The position numbers and the translations under genes were made by a program. Positions 38,237 to 49,506 of a stretch of 64,000 nucleotides of DNA are shown here, one piece after another. The stretch covers positions 765,001 to 829,000 of the forward strand of contig JAODUP010000085.1 of the NCBI GenBank assembly GCA_025642065.1, in the 5' to 3' direction. The stretch's first letter is position 1; each line of letters begins with the position of its first letter. The stretch is from Paralvinella palmiformis (Eukaryota; Annelida; Polychaeta; Terebellida; Alvinellidae). Under the pieces are notes generated by a model that ran no database searches, was not told where the DNA came from, and saw nothing but the letters and a program-made list of their open reading frames with translations.

Positions 38237-38256
38237 CGTGTGTGTGTGTGTGTGCG
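38167..38256. repeat. (CCCG)n-(C)n-(CA)n-(GA)n-(GT)n compound tract
   Basis: Consecutive GC-rich, poly-C, CA, GA and GT runs. The CA and GT arms are mutually complementary around the GA tract, so the locus can fold into a hairpin. It accounts for all the large open frames around 38010-38500. Confidence 0.93.
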
Positions 38257-38599
38257 TACAATATATGTTTATATGCGAGTCTGTATATATGCACGTGCAG
38301 GTACTGCCCTGCCTCTGAGCCTGCTAGTGTTATCCACTTTTCGGCAGACGCATGGCATCTATCGGGGAACAAACCAGAGACGAAATAACAAACAACACAT
38401 TCTCGAACACGACCACAGAACAACACATTCTCCAACACCACCACAGAACACAAGATTAGATTTATCATAACTTTCAGAGAACCAGCGCTCGTCCCATTTA
38501 CCGTCATCTAACGAGCCAGACAAGACAAAGGCACATCGCTGTCGGTGGCTGTCACAGCACAAATACCAATCTCGACCGAAATTAGCTCAATTTCCGAGA

Positions 38600-39110
38600 A
38601 CGACCCACAATCACAACACAATCATCATATCTACGTAGAGCTCAGATGGGACAACGTATAACATTAACTTGTATCTAACTAAACCAAATTCTAACCACAA
38701 TATTCGCCATGTGTCATCTCATTAATCCAATGCTATTCGCATCACGAACACGCACAACAAACGAATGATCCTTGAAGTATGGGGAAATAACACGAGTCAC
38801 CTATTGCCTTTCCTAGAAATCTATCAGTTATTTCACTTACAAAATCGTCGGTTCTACAAAAAATCAGTTAAATCAGATGCGCATGTCGCCGCGCTTCGAT
38901 GACCTAGTTGGCGATGTAAGGTCATAAATAAACAGTACACATCATGCGAGACAGGTGATAAAATAGCGTATCCGAACGTAATCCTATCTCGTCTGGACAC
39001 CGTTTGTGTCTTTCTATCCGTACAGGCATAACACCCGTCAAACAAAACAAGGCAGCTGAGCTCAACAAACACGGACAGACATTTAAAATAAATATACCAC
39101 CTACTCATTA
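38600..39110. other. no recognised gene
   Basis: Short frames only. A donor-like gattttgtaagtg on the minus strand near 38838-38850 lacks the exonic G and any coding frame. Confidence 0.5.
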
Positions 39111-39115
39111 TATTT

Positions 39116-39117
<2 letters not shown>

Positions 39118-39154
<37 letters not shown>
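39118..39154. repeat. (TA)n microsatellite
   Basis: About 18 TA units. Confidence 0.97.
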
Positions 39155-39157
<3 letters not shown>

Positions 39158-39375
39158 AGTGACATAAAGAAGAGTCTAATTTTAGACACATGTCAGCTGA
39201 CAATTGGTCATATACCGATGGGGACTTTGTGACAAAGGTTCCCCCTCCCGGCTTCAGACTACCCGAAACGTAAACAAATCTTCTATCCGGATAACTGCAC
39301 GTTATCAACATGAGTCATCACGACCGGTGGCCGAGCATGCGCACACAAACATCGAGATCGGGCTGAATCACCATT

Positions 39376-39396
39376 ATCATCATCATCATCATCATT
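39376..39396. repeat. (CAT)n trinucleotide tract
   Basis: About seven CAT units. Confidence 0.93.
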
Positions 39397-39943
39397 CGGT
39401 AGTTGGTTGGAGATGGTATTAAAAAAGGTCGGATGCATCAGTGTCGCAGTTGTATACTCTCGATCCAAAGTATCCCGAACTCACGTGCCGCTCAATCCGC
39501 ATCCAGCCACTCCGCTTAGCTTGAGTTGGCTCGTCACCCGACACTCTCCAGATCTCACTAACCGATCCAGATGATCCATGCCTGGACATTACAATGAGGG
39601 TTATACGCCATCAGATGAATAATCTATTACAGGATATCAGTGTAGGTTAGTACTACAAGCTGAGAATGTTTTAATTGGATAAAGGAAATTAAGAAATGGA
39701 TCAGACACACGCACATTTACTGGGGTGGATGTAGACGCACAACTTGTTGTTTTAAAAAACACGATATTCTAATTATTTTTAGATAGAATACAGGATGTTA
39801 CACTTACAAAGTCTCGACAGTTATACTTTACACAGATTATATCACAGGAGTGAGACTAAGTCAAACACAGTTACACAACAACAACAACAACCATTCTTGG
39901 ATAAATCTTCAAAGGTAACATTTATATCCTTACCCTGGGGCCC

Positions 39944-39946
<3 letters not shown>

Positions 39947-39991
<45 letters not shown>

Positions 39992-40032
39992 GGAGGGAGA
40001 GAGCGATAGGGAGGGTGGGGAGAGCGAGAGAG

Positions 40033-40064
<32 letters not shown>

Positions 40065-40097
40065 CGAGACACACACACACACACACACACACACACA
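39947..40097. repeat. alternating (CA)n/(GA)n compound array
   Basis: The order is CA, GA, degenerate GA/GGGA, CA, GA, CA over 150 bp, an expanded purine/CA array. Confidence 0.95.
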
Positions 40098-40802
40098 ACC
40101 ACGATAGTTCAGTAACTTGTGTCAACAGCAATAAGTTGCTATCTTTAACAACAAAGCGCAGCTTTATCAGTTTATGGTTCAGTTGGGAGAAGGAGCGGGG
40201 AGTCTTACATCAAGCCTTGGTTAACCCCGCGACCAAGGTTCTGTTTGTATCTTGGTGGCTAAAGCAGACATGTCTGTCGGACACTTCCCGGAAATTAATA
40301 CCATGTTAATTACTGATTCCTTATTAAAACGATGATTAGTGCAAGAAAACCGCTGCCCTGTTAAGTTGTAACTGTGGTCACTGGTGCTGCCACCTGATGG
40401 AAATTGTTTCCCCAGTTTCAGGTTTGATCAACTAAGAGAGTGGCGTCCAGGCACATGGCAGATCTGAGGATAGCTCTCACAAGTTATATCCCCCAAAATA
40501 GCCGCATTAAATATTGCTGAAACATGACAAAAATGGCTAAATATAGCATGACACAGCATCAATCATATTAGCTATTCAGGCACATGCTATTCAAACTAAT
40601 CGTGATGTTTAGATCGTGTATTTTCTGAGGCTGTCTTCTTACAAGGCATTTATAATGCCAATATTACATTGATTGTTAATGTTATGGTTTAGTATTATAT
40701 TTCAGCTAGTTATACTTCAGGCAGAAACCAATCGGATCCAATAACCAAGAGAGCCTATACTTATAACTATATAAGTAAAACACACACACACCTCCCTCAT
40801 TA

Positions 40803-40955
40803 TAGCCATGGCTCAACTGGTAGGGTGATTGGCCATATATCCATAATAACTGGGTTCATAGCCCGGAGCTGTGTCGGGAGGGTGTTTTATCTTTCGTTTC
40901 GGATTATTACCTTTGCTGATCATTGATTTAAGCCCATTCAGCCTAACATTTACAT
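40803..40955 (+). mobile_element. tRNA-derived SINE, type 1
   Basis: A box catggctcaactggtaggg, B box tgggttcatagccc, then body gggtgttttatctttcg ... attacctttg and agcccattcagcctaacat. Confidence 0.75.
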
Positions 40956-41567
40956 TTTTATTCAATACAGAGGCTAGGGTAATTTACAATAACAAATACA
41001 TACTATTCTATTTACTACGTTATAATAGTTATACTATATGCCATTTTAACTTAGTTCACATCCGTCAGTAACAATGACGCTAAAACCTGAGTTAAGTTTT
41101 CTTAGAAAACAAGGTCGTATACAGGTGTTGGGGAGAGGGGATACTTTATTTTTTCTTCTTCAAAGTCTAAACACATCTTGTGGTATATCCATGAGGAAAT
41201 TATCGCAATAATTCTGACGAGACATTTTAGCCATCAAGATATCTAAAAAACGTCGTTGTTTAATTGTGAAGCGACTCCATTTCGCTGAAAGTTGGCCACA
41301 TACTGCTGAGTCATGGACGTCATTTCTGTGAGAGCTTCAGTCGGTCTTTTATCACCCCATTTCAGTTTCAAATATCAACATCCTGCAATTTTTCTCCAAA
41401 ACGCAGCTAAATAACACACACACACAGTTATAACAGCTATGAGCGAGAAGTTAACAATAACAATAATAAAACTTACAAACGTTTGATCGTTGAAGTCACA
41501 TGCTTACGATGCTATGATTAGGTTAATTAATATTATTATACAAATGCAACCCACATGCATTAAAATT

Positions 41568-41673
41568 ATATATATATATATATTACAGTTTATCTGTATA
41601 ATCAGGAAATGTGTATATTATCTGACATTTTCAGGTAATATACATATTACCTGATTATACAGATTAATTGTAA
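41568..41673. repeat. (TA)n plus 43-bp inverted repeat (foldback)
   Basis: After a short TA tract, arms 41583-41625 and 41631-41673 are inverted copies (38 of 43 positions match) around a 5-nt loop (cattt). The arms contain atctgtataatcagg and its complement. Confidence 0.9.
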
Positions 41674-42069
41674 CATATATATTAATTGCCATATATCGAT
41701 GGTGTTCATAACGTATCAGATATGAAAATTATACTGTAATTATGTTTAAAACTCTAGTGTGTATGCGTGTATAAAATATGAAAATTATGTAAACAACAGT
41801 TTTGGGAGATTGTAGCATTTGAGGATAATGAACCAAAATCCTATTGGTCCATTTAACATGAATGAGTAATGTATTATAATAAAAACTCCGGAACACAAAC
41901 AACTGACTTGATGGTTCCTAATAAATCCATGATTGTTTTAACATAATCTTACATTGTCCCACATCATGACAACAAATATAATTACGTCAACTGACTCAGG
42001 TAAACAATTACGGACTTATTGTATATACGACTAATACCGGCTGGTGCTAAAACCAACAATACAAACACC

Positions 42070-42100
<31 letters not shown>
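42070..42100. repeat. (GA)n microsatellite
   Basis: GA tract with one GG interruption. Confidence 0.95.
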
Positions 42101-42378
42101 TATTTCTATAATCCATAACTCACCAAAAGGTGCCTTATATAACCTGACAGCCATCAATAGTTCTATCTATGAGCTCTATATTAACAGGTTACATCTATAC
42201 TAATATTGATTGTTGTGTCATTGACTAGTAACACCCTAACTCGATCAATGGCTGACACAGCTGACTGATGACAAAACATACCGGTGTCTCTTGTACTATC
42301 TGTACCGTCCACATGTGCAGATGTGGGCGTGCAGACACGTGCTCATAAACACATATGTGCGTATACATGTTCACACAG

Positions 42379-42422
42379 GCACGCACACACACACACACAC
42401 ACACACTCTCTCTCTCTCTCTC
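42379..42422. repeat. compound (CA)(CT) microsatellite
   Basis: A CA tract passes directly into a CT tract. Confidence 0.95.
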
Positions 42423-42512
42423 CGTACACATATTCCCTTATGAATCATGCAGAAGTTGTAAGGGAGTGGTGAAGTATTACACGACTTCGTATGAAAAGCC
42501 TATTTGTCTGGA

Positions 42513-42708
42513 TTTAGTTCCCTGACAAGTCATCCAGTTTGTAGTCACGGTTCGTGAATTTCTCCGCCAGGACTGGTGAGACATTACACACGTCTCAGCA
42601 AGAAAAGTCGCCACTCTGGATCCAGTCCCCTGAAGAAACGTCCAGAGTTTAAATTCACGGTTCGACATTCTCTGCGCCTGTGCCTTATTATACACAGTTA
42701 AAACACAC
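42513..42708 (+). repeat. dispersed repeat, copy 2 of family R1, with internal duplication
   Basis: 42571-42708 matches 4445-4568. In addition 42513-42575 and 42618-42680 are diverged duplicates of each other (ggat..agt.ccctga, tccag, cacggttcg, ctc.gc at matching spacing). The element may be a multi-unit repeat of about 63 bp, of which the 4.4 kb copy keeps little more than one unit. Confidence 0.72.
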
Positions 42709-42737
42709 GCCCGCACTTACACAGACCAGATAACACG

Positions 42738-43038
42738 TATATAATAATAATAATTTATATAGCGTCTTATTCAAGTTGAATTGCTATTAGGCGCTTTACA
42801 TTTAAAACATGATGATAATTTATATATTATAAATAGGATAATTTAAATACGTGGGTTTTAAGAACCTTATAAAATATTTCTTTACTTGCTACAAGTTTGA
42901 TATAATTTGGCAACTTATTCCAGAGTCTGGGAGCTGATACTCGGAAAGATTTCTTTCTGTTCATTTCTCTGTTCATTTTTGGTAACGTCAAAAGAGAACC
43001 TGACACTAACCCATGCCTGACTAGCGTGTCAAGATCGT
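42738..43038 (-). pseudogene. LINE (L2-like) 3' end: reverse-transcriptase ORF tail plus 3' UTR
   Basis: On the minus strand the frame from about 43038 reads to a stop at 42827-42829. It contains LLTLPKMNR, RKKSFRVSAPRLWNKLPNY and LKTHVFKL, the conserved C-terminal tail of non-LTR retrotransposon polymerases (aromatic-x-AP-x-LWN-x-LP, then LKT-x-x-F). The 3' UTR has complementary tgtaaagcgcctaat and gacgctatataaa segments and ends in a (TAT)n tail. A GCGC hairpin followed by a trinucleotide tail is typical of L2/CR1-like LINEs. The copy is heavily 5'-truncated. Superfamily is inferred from motif memory. Confidence 0.78.
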
Positions 43039-43181
43039 GTGTGAGTTCAGTGTGAGTAAAGATGAGTGAATGAGTGAGTAAGTGGTCAGCATAATATCAT
43101 TCACCGTCAGCCTACTTTTAGTAGCCTCTTATGACACTCAGTTGGATACAATTCTGAACAATGATCCATCGAGGAAAGAGG

Positions 43182-43212
43182 GTGTTGAGAGAGAGAGAGA
43201 GAGAGAGAGAGA
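43182..43212. repeat. (GA)n microsatellite
   Basis: About 15 GA units. Confidence 0.95.
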
Positions 43213-44560
43213 CGTAACACAATATCACAGTCACATCAGCCAAAGCACTAGCTGACCTCTCTGTGACATCAGTACCGAATGCCACACCACCATAACAGTG
43301 GATATCACGATGGCTGGATGTCATAATTATGCCAGAGATACAAGTCTTCTTCAGACACGAGAGAGTGAGGGAGAGAGAGAGGAGCACTTCTGTCAATGCT
43401 CTATCCCATGTGACATAAAATGACCAAATAATCAAGCCGCATGGCGACTCCCCCCGCCGGGTGCTATCAATTTGCCATCAGCTAGAGAAAACACAAAAGA
43501 TACAAAGAGATTTTTTATACAACAACAATGTTATACAACAAACACACACACACACACAGATAGGGGGGCACACTCACTCACACACGCACGCATGCACACA
43601 TACACGCACAGTAAGTGGACCCATACAGCAACATGTTAGGTACCAGACCGCGATGACACCAGCAATACGACGAGAACTGGTTAATTAAAATGTGCACCGA
43701 CAAAAATACCAGTAATTCTATAGTCTACACGGAGAACGATCAGCCTGCCACAAGACACAGATGTGTTAAATCCTAGCAGCTTGGAAAAGGTTTCAAAGTA
43801 AAAAACAAGCTGGAACAAGTCAATCTTTGAACAAGCCATAGTTGTATCATGGGAATGAATCCACTACCTGGTCACACCTGATGAATACGTTGAATAAAAC
43901 TGATACGACATTGAAGTAACAAGTTCTAACAGTATCTGAATGGTGATGGGGGGACCAATGCATATTAATTTTTAAAAACCTAACTTTCTCACGTATTTAC
44001 AACATGATCACGATATACATCCAGATATGATCAATGGGTATGCTATACGGAGATAAGCCAAGAATATTTTGTGTGACAGTCACCATCGCCAAATTATTGG
44101 CAAAAACATGATGAGTTTATCATTAACAATGACGGCCACGCATTTATCAATATCGGTTATAACAAGGAGTTTATCAATAACCAAGTTACAGTCGCGCGTT
44201 TATCACAGTAATATTTTGTGTACTACAATAACTGCCATCCTCTCAATATTGTTACAGTAGATAACAAGTTGCTTCCGGTCAGATACTCCGCAAAACAGAT
44301 CGCAAACAAGTCGCTGATTATACAACAACAACGAAGTCAATTCGCCTCCCAGAAGAAGAAAAACTAATCCCCAAATAAAATAGTAGTTACTAAACGCAGC
44401 GTGTTCCTTATAGCAACATACCTGTCAAGGAATGTCTAATTACCCACCAATCACTTGCTAAACACAGATCCAGGTATGTAAACTACACTGACGGCTGTTG
44501 ACGAATCACAGAACACTGCTAAGTGAACTCAACACCGAACGACCGGTTATTGCTGACATG
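43213..44560. other. no recognised gene
   Basis: Contains CA-rich tracts at 43540-43612 and ordinary AT-rich DNA. Confidence 0.5.
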
Positions 44561-46300
44561 TAAACAAGAACAAACTACCATCACAATGGTACGTCTTGTC
44601 TGTCTATAACCTATAGGTCGTCAACGGCCTGTGAAATCTCATCACGATACGTATCCCGACAGAAATGGCGACGACGAACAAAGCCACCGACGGGGCGAGA
44701 ATTCTATCAACGACCAGAATCCAGGCCACATCATAATCCTGGATCAACCCTAAATCATCATCGCAGATGATCCGCTCAGCTCATAAACAACTCAGATCCG
44801 GTCACGTGGTACACCGGTTTCTGCTCCGTCAATTCACCAACTCGGTGCACCACCACCAGGCTCCCTCTTTCAGCAGACAGACAGACACACACAGTCTGAC
44901 AGACGAAGGCACAAATGCACAGCAAACTCGCTATCTCTCTTTCTATCTCACAATCTAACCCAGAGATCAATACCGGCTCAAAATGGTGGCCCGCTGGATA
45001 AAGCACAAACACTGCACCTCCCGTATCATCAACTCCCCCCTCCCTACCCCCGGTCCGGCCTCTTACCAAACTGAATCAGTTACCATGGTAACGAAGAGTT
45101 GTTCCTGTATCCGGCATTAGGTCACTTTGTTCCACATCACTAGCCACCGGTGGACCGGCCTATCAGCTGCCAGTATCTCGTTTATGTGACACAGTTTCCG
45201 ACAATATCGCTCACACATCATGTGATGCTTGTTCAGACAAATCTTTCACAAGAATCGAAAAATAAAGACAAGTGATCCTCATTCTGCGGGGGAAAACACA
45301 CTGGCCATGGAACAAAGACACGATGAGGGATGTCGTCATCAACATCACCCTCACCCGGGCAAAAAACTAATTTATTACGCCGGACAGTCATCTGAGGTGT
45401 CACATCCCCCCCCCCCACCAATGTGATGCACGCCACCAGGCTTCACCATACTCCCCCCCCCCCGGAAGTCGGCTGAGTGACCATGTAATTTATTGTAATC
45501 TAATCCAGACTCGAAACACTCCCCCCCTCGTTGTGACCAACACGTTCTAGTTATGTGACTTACGGATTCTTGGCAGCACTCATTACTACACCTGAACCAA
45601 ACACGGCAATATAAATCACTCCGCGAAAACTATTTTCCAACATTTCGGCAACATCTGTTCGTGCCATTCACCGAGCCGAAGAGAACTTCATAATAATAAT
45701 AAGAAAAACATTCGCCGGGCCAACCAACTCTCATTACTTCCTTTCAAACTTGGAACCATCCGACGCTGGCGCGTGCGCGCACGTGACATCGTAGGATGAC
45801 TGTGTGAAGGAAATCACAGAGAATCCCTGGCTTGATGTCTCGACGTGGTACTCAAGTCTTGCTGCTCCGCGGGGGAAAAACCTCCTTACACCTGCTTTAT
45901 TCGAACCGCACAACGAGGTTAGGGGTCACCGTAGCCGGGGTCAACCGAGAAATGTCATCCTCGAATACTGTACTTGAGTTACTCCCCCATAGATCCCCAT
46001 CCGCTCTCTGTACACACAGACAGCCAGAGTCACAGACGCCGACCTCGGACGCCTTGAGTCATGTGACAGACGGCGTTCAAACGCCAGCTGTTCATGCATA
46101 TCAATGAACAATAATGAGCCTCGGTGATGGAGAGATTAATGGATGAGTGTATTACGTACGGATGACGACCGTCTGGGTGATGACTGGCTGGCTGGAGAGA
46201 ATCCCAGCCCAGGGGTCAAATCACCCCCCTCCTCTCCCTCCCTCGAGCAATCCCAAGCCATTCCCGAGCGCTGAGTCAATCACATGTGATAGGTAACATT
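44561..46300. other. GC/CpG-richer island with possible minus-strand first exons
   Basis: Contains C-runs (45405-45418, 45452-45463), an alternating tract ggcgcgtgcgcgcacgtgac (45769-45788), and open frames on both strands. Minus-strand donor-like sites are cagtttg|gtaagagg near 45065, 20 nt after an ATG in good context (ttaccATGG), and the site described at 45564. It may be promoter-proximal DNA. No protein family is recognised. Confidence 0.35.
45564..45667 (-). CDS. weak candidate first coding exon, unknown (minus strand)
   Basis: ATG GCA CGA opens 34 codons plus 2 nt: MARTDVAEMLENSF, then a hydrophobic GVIYIAVFGSGVVMSAA. It ends at a donor, aagaatcc|gtaagtcac (phase 2). The hydrophobic part could be a membrane segment. 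The last exonic base is C rather than G, and the -3 start base is T. A chance frame is a serious alternative. Confidence 0.25.
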
Positions 46301-46319
46301 TAGCCAGCCAGCTAGTCAT

Positions 46320-47780
46320 CAAGCCAGCTAACACGCACATACAAACACACACACGCACACACACAAAACGCATCCTTATAGCTGTAGTCTATATATATAT
46401 ATATACGACAGATATTAAAATACTTTTAAAAGAGCGTATCAACAAATTTATTTTAAAAAACAGACTTGATTGTTTAGTATTTTACCAACACCGGATTGGA
46501 CTTCCGAAATGTGATTTCTCTGTGGCTCATTTTAAACATTAACACAGTAAAGGCGTGTCGGATAAACGATAGGCCAGTGTCGTTTAGTTTCATCATGCTA
46601 AAAGTCCATAGCTTCACACACACACGCGCGCGCGTAGCCACACAAAAATTACCATGTTACAGGCATGAGAGTGGCCGTTGAAAAAAACCTGGAAACCGGG
46701 GATAAAACATGACTTTTGCAAAAGAATATTTTCTTCAGACCCACTCCCCGTCTCTAAAAACCGGAAAACTCTCATCACTGATGTTAACTGTTCTAGAAAT
46801 CAAAAATGAAACTAATTTCTGATCCCGGAGGTAGAAGAATAACAAGAAGTCTCCCTAACTATACAGGCGTCGCACCAACATACACAATCTATAATGTTGC
46901 ATTGATCAATAATAAACTGTACAATCCCCCCCCCCCCCATCAACATACACTCCTCACGCATGTACGCACACACATAGAAGGGACCAAGCCGCACCAAGTA
47001 CGTGAAAACAAGACTGGTTCTATCCAACAGCCTCCGGTAACCGAATAAACAAATCCAGCTCTACATCAAATAATAAATGGGAAGTATTATAATTCTATTA
47101 TCAGAGAGAAAAATCGCCAACTCTCTAATGCTCGCTAATTAATTATTTATAAACTGGCTAGGGCCTGGTCATAAATGTAATTCTCTTAATAATAGCTAGC
47201 AATTACAGAACGCTGCTTATATAATAATTGCTTGCACCGCCTAATTATTATTGACCAGAAAAGTATTTGTCAAAAGGAAATTACTCTGTAACGAGGATAA
47301 TTAACGCACATACTTCTTAACAAAGAAGTAAGCCGTACTCTACAAAATCAAGTTGTTTTTAACTGGCTGCATACTACTGCTGCCGCCTGCCGAATGAATT
47401 ATGAAACTATCATAACGTACTCAATATTCTACTTAGGAAGTGTAATCGAAAGAAAGCATTGATGTATAACAACCAGATTTATCATCGATAAATTGCCTGA
47501 AGATATTTTATTTGAGGGCGAGGATTATACTTACAGAAATAAATTTTTCTTCAGAATTCCTAGCAATTAATCCGAAGCATTTTATCTCATCAAAACAACT
47601 TGGGAGTTGAGATGTGTGCTGGATTGGTACAGGTCTGAGTCAGGGATACTAATACTGTAAAGCGCCCTAAAAGCAGCTAGATAGCTATATCAATATCACG
47701 TATTATTTATTTTATATTTATAAAGTATTTCAAATCTTTAGACAAGTGTATGATCCATACGTTGAAGCCTATTGCACAGA
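46320..47780. other. non-coding stretch with minor repeats
   Basis: CA tract near 46342-46366, TA tract 46391-46404, CG tract near 46625-46634, C-run 46926-46938. No gene signal. Confidence 0.55.
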
Positions 47781-47787
47781 ACCATGA

Positions 47788-47925
47788 GAACCTCCCAGGC
47801 CGAACTAGTAGCGTGGCTGGCAACAGAACTTTAACACCGAGATTTAAATGCCAGTTTCCCTATATCTGAAGACTATTTCATCTTAGGAACAAGCTTGGCC
47901 CATTTAGCCTACCGTATAAAGTGAG
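47788..47925 (+). mobile_element. tRNA-derived SINE, type 1
   Basis: A-box-like ccgaactagtagcgtggctg and a degraded B box (gagatttaaatgcc), then body atatctgaagactatttcat and cttggcccatttagcctac. Its 3' end meets the tail of an inverted type-2 copy. Confidence 0.7.
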
Positions 47926-48085
47926 TGAGCGGTTTGGTTTTGCTTCAGCGTTTATTAACACCCGGGACATATATAGCCGAGAGTCTATTCCCCAGTTAAA
48001 CAGCCCACAAACAGAGATATGAGGCAGATATGAACCCAAAAGACTTGGGAGATCTGCAGCACAGTGCTCAATCCATTCTCTGATT
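47926..48085 (-). mobile_element. tRNA-derived SINE, type 2, with tetranucleotide tail
   Basis: The minus strand has a degraded head (agcactgtgctgcagatctc), B-box-like gggttcatatctg, then body ending gtcccgggtgttaataaac, gctgaagcaaaacc and a short cactcac tail (47926-47932). It shows how the GAGT/CACT repeat is joined to this SINE type. Confidence 0.68.
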
Positions 48086-48521
48086 GGATTGGGCTAGCCT
48101 TATCAGTAAGGGAAGAGGAGAGACGACCCTTTACAAAAGGTCTGCAGCAGCTCACCTGTGGTGTCCTGTAAAAATGGGAGGGGGGATTGAAGAGGGCTGG
48201 CCGTGGGTTAGTGGTAGTCACACTAACACAGCAGTGGCCCTTCACCATTGGAAGGGGGTATGGGGCTCTCCCCTGAAAAATGTGAATATGGAGTATGTGG
48301 TGCATTTTAGGCCACGAAGGACGGTAAAATAGACGTCGTTTAACGTCGGATGTCGGCTGCTATTGAAAAGACTGCACCCTAGCCTACCATATAGAAGAAA
48401 GAACAAGACTGACTGTCGCTAAAAACATTTCCCTAACATCAAGTAATGTTTTGCAATCAAGAACTGACCTGACATTAGTCTAGTTTAAAAGATGCACATG
48501 AAAGTTCCTCTTTACCAGAGT

Positions 48522-48606
48522 CTTGCGCCTCATTGGCAATGTGTTGACATATAAAGGTCAACGATTTCGGTTCAAATTCACAGGCGGAATATTGTGGACT
48601 GTGGAT
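48522..48606 (+). mobile_element. tRNA-like SINE head, type unassigned
   Basis: A-box-like ttgcgcctcattggcaatgt and B-box-like tcggttcaaattcacag are spaced as in tRNA SINEs. The following sequence matches neither body type. Confidence 0.5.
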
Positions 48607-48704
48607 TTATAATGAAATTCGGAAGCAAGAAAAGTGGCAAACATTCCCAGGGTGTTGAAATTTTACCAGACTGTAAAGGTTCACAGACAAGAGAAGTGAA
48701 ATAT

Positions 48705-48875
48705 TGAGTGAGTGAGTAAGTCAGTGAGTTGTTTTTTTATCATGGGCGCTGGTAACACCTGGGAGATTTGGTCAAGGGGCAACCACTCCATAGAGAAACA
48801 TCCTACAAAGACAGGTAGAAGTCAGATTCTAACCCACATCCATGAGATTCTAAACCACGATACTATCAGAGCAAC
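48705..48875 (-). mobile_element. tRNA-derived SINE, type 2, with (GAGT)n tail
   Basis: The minus strand has a degraded head, B-box-like gggttagaatctgac, then body gtaggatgtttctctatgg ... ccaggtgttaccagcgccc. A T/A run and a (CACT)n tail (48705-48728 on plus as gagtgagt) follow. Confidence 0.75.
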
Positions 48876-48879
48876 ATGA

Positions 48880-49500
48880 AGTGCAAAAGTGAAATGTTTC
48901 TTAGTCATCACTGAATTATTAAAAACAGGGTTACAGAAACACAATATTTTATCACCATGTTATACACTCTGTATACACTGGCACCAACGATTACACCATA
49001 TGGGTGATACATCAGGGGACTGGACGAGGAATGTAATTTTTCACACATAGAGGAGTGTGTGCATTTTACATTTCATCCTCAAACATGTAATGTCTCAGTG
49101 TATGTGTAGGTCACTGAAACAAACCACTAAACGGTACAACATCACGGGTGAATGGTATAAAAGAACACCATTGTCCTCACTGCGCCATTAAAACGACAAA
49201 ACACTAACAACTCCCCCCCCCCCAAAAAAAAGAATCTTAAGTTAAAGGTCAACCAGTAAACCAACGTGACTTATGATGTCCAAATATCTTCAATTTAACA
49301 TCTTATAATTAACAGAACTACTACCTTGATATATCAGGCATTTAATCACCACCAAATCTTGACAGGAATCATAACTAAAAATAAACCAATAACATTGTCA
49401 CAAAGAGAGAGAGAGGAACATTTTCCAGAAGCAAAATGACACCCTTCCCTGTTTTATAACTAAACCAGTAATGTATAATAATGGTAGTCAATAAGCCTGA
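48880..49500. other. no recognised gene
   Basis: AT-rich; a C-run then A-run at about 49212-49232. Nothing else seen. Confidence 0.55.
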
Positions 49501-49506
49501 AGCATA

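Noticed and set aside
38010..38562. Cluster of open frames up to 152 codons on both strands
   Set aside because: They read through CA, GA, GT and CCCG repeats and give low-complexity peptides.
44767..45069. Plus-strand frame with an Arg/Ser-rich, mitochondrial-presequence-like start, and an opposite minus frame
   Set aside because: Both frames are open over the same GC-rich DNA and run into CACA-type repeats; no donor or domain supports either.
45832..46107. Plus-strand 91-codon frame in a GC-rich island
   Set aside because: No domain and no splice signals; an equally plausible minus-strand frame overlaps.
46665..46785. Possible inverted repeat (atgagagtgg ... actctcat)
   Set aside because: Only about 8 bp match well; the remaining pairing is poor.
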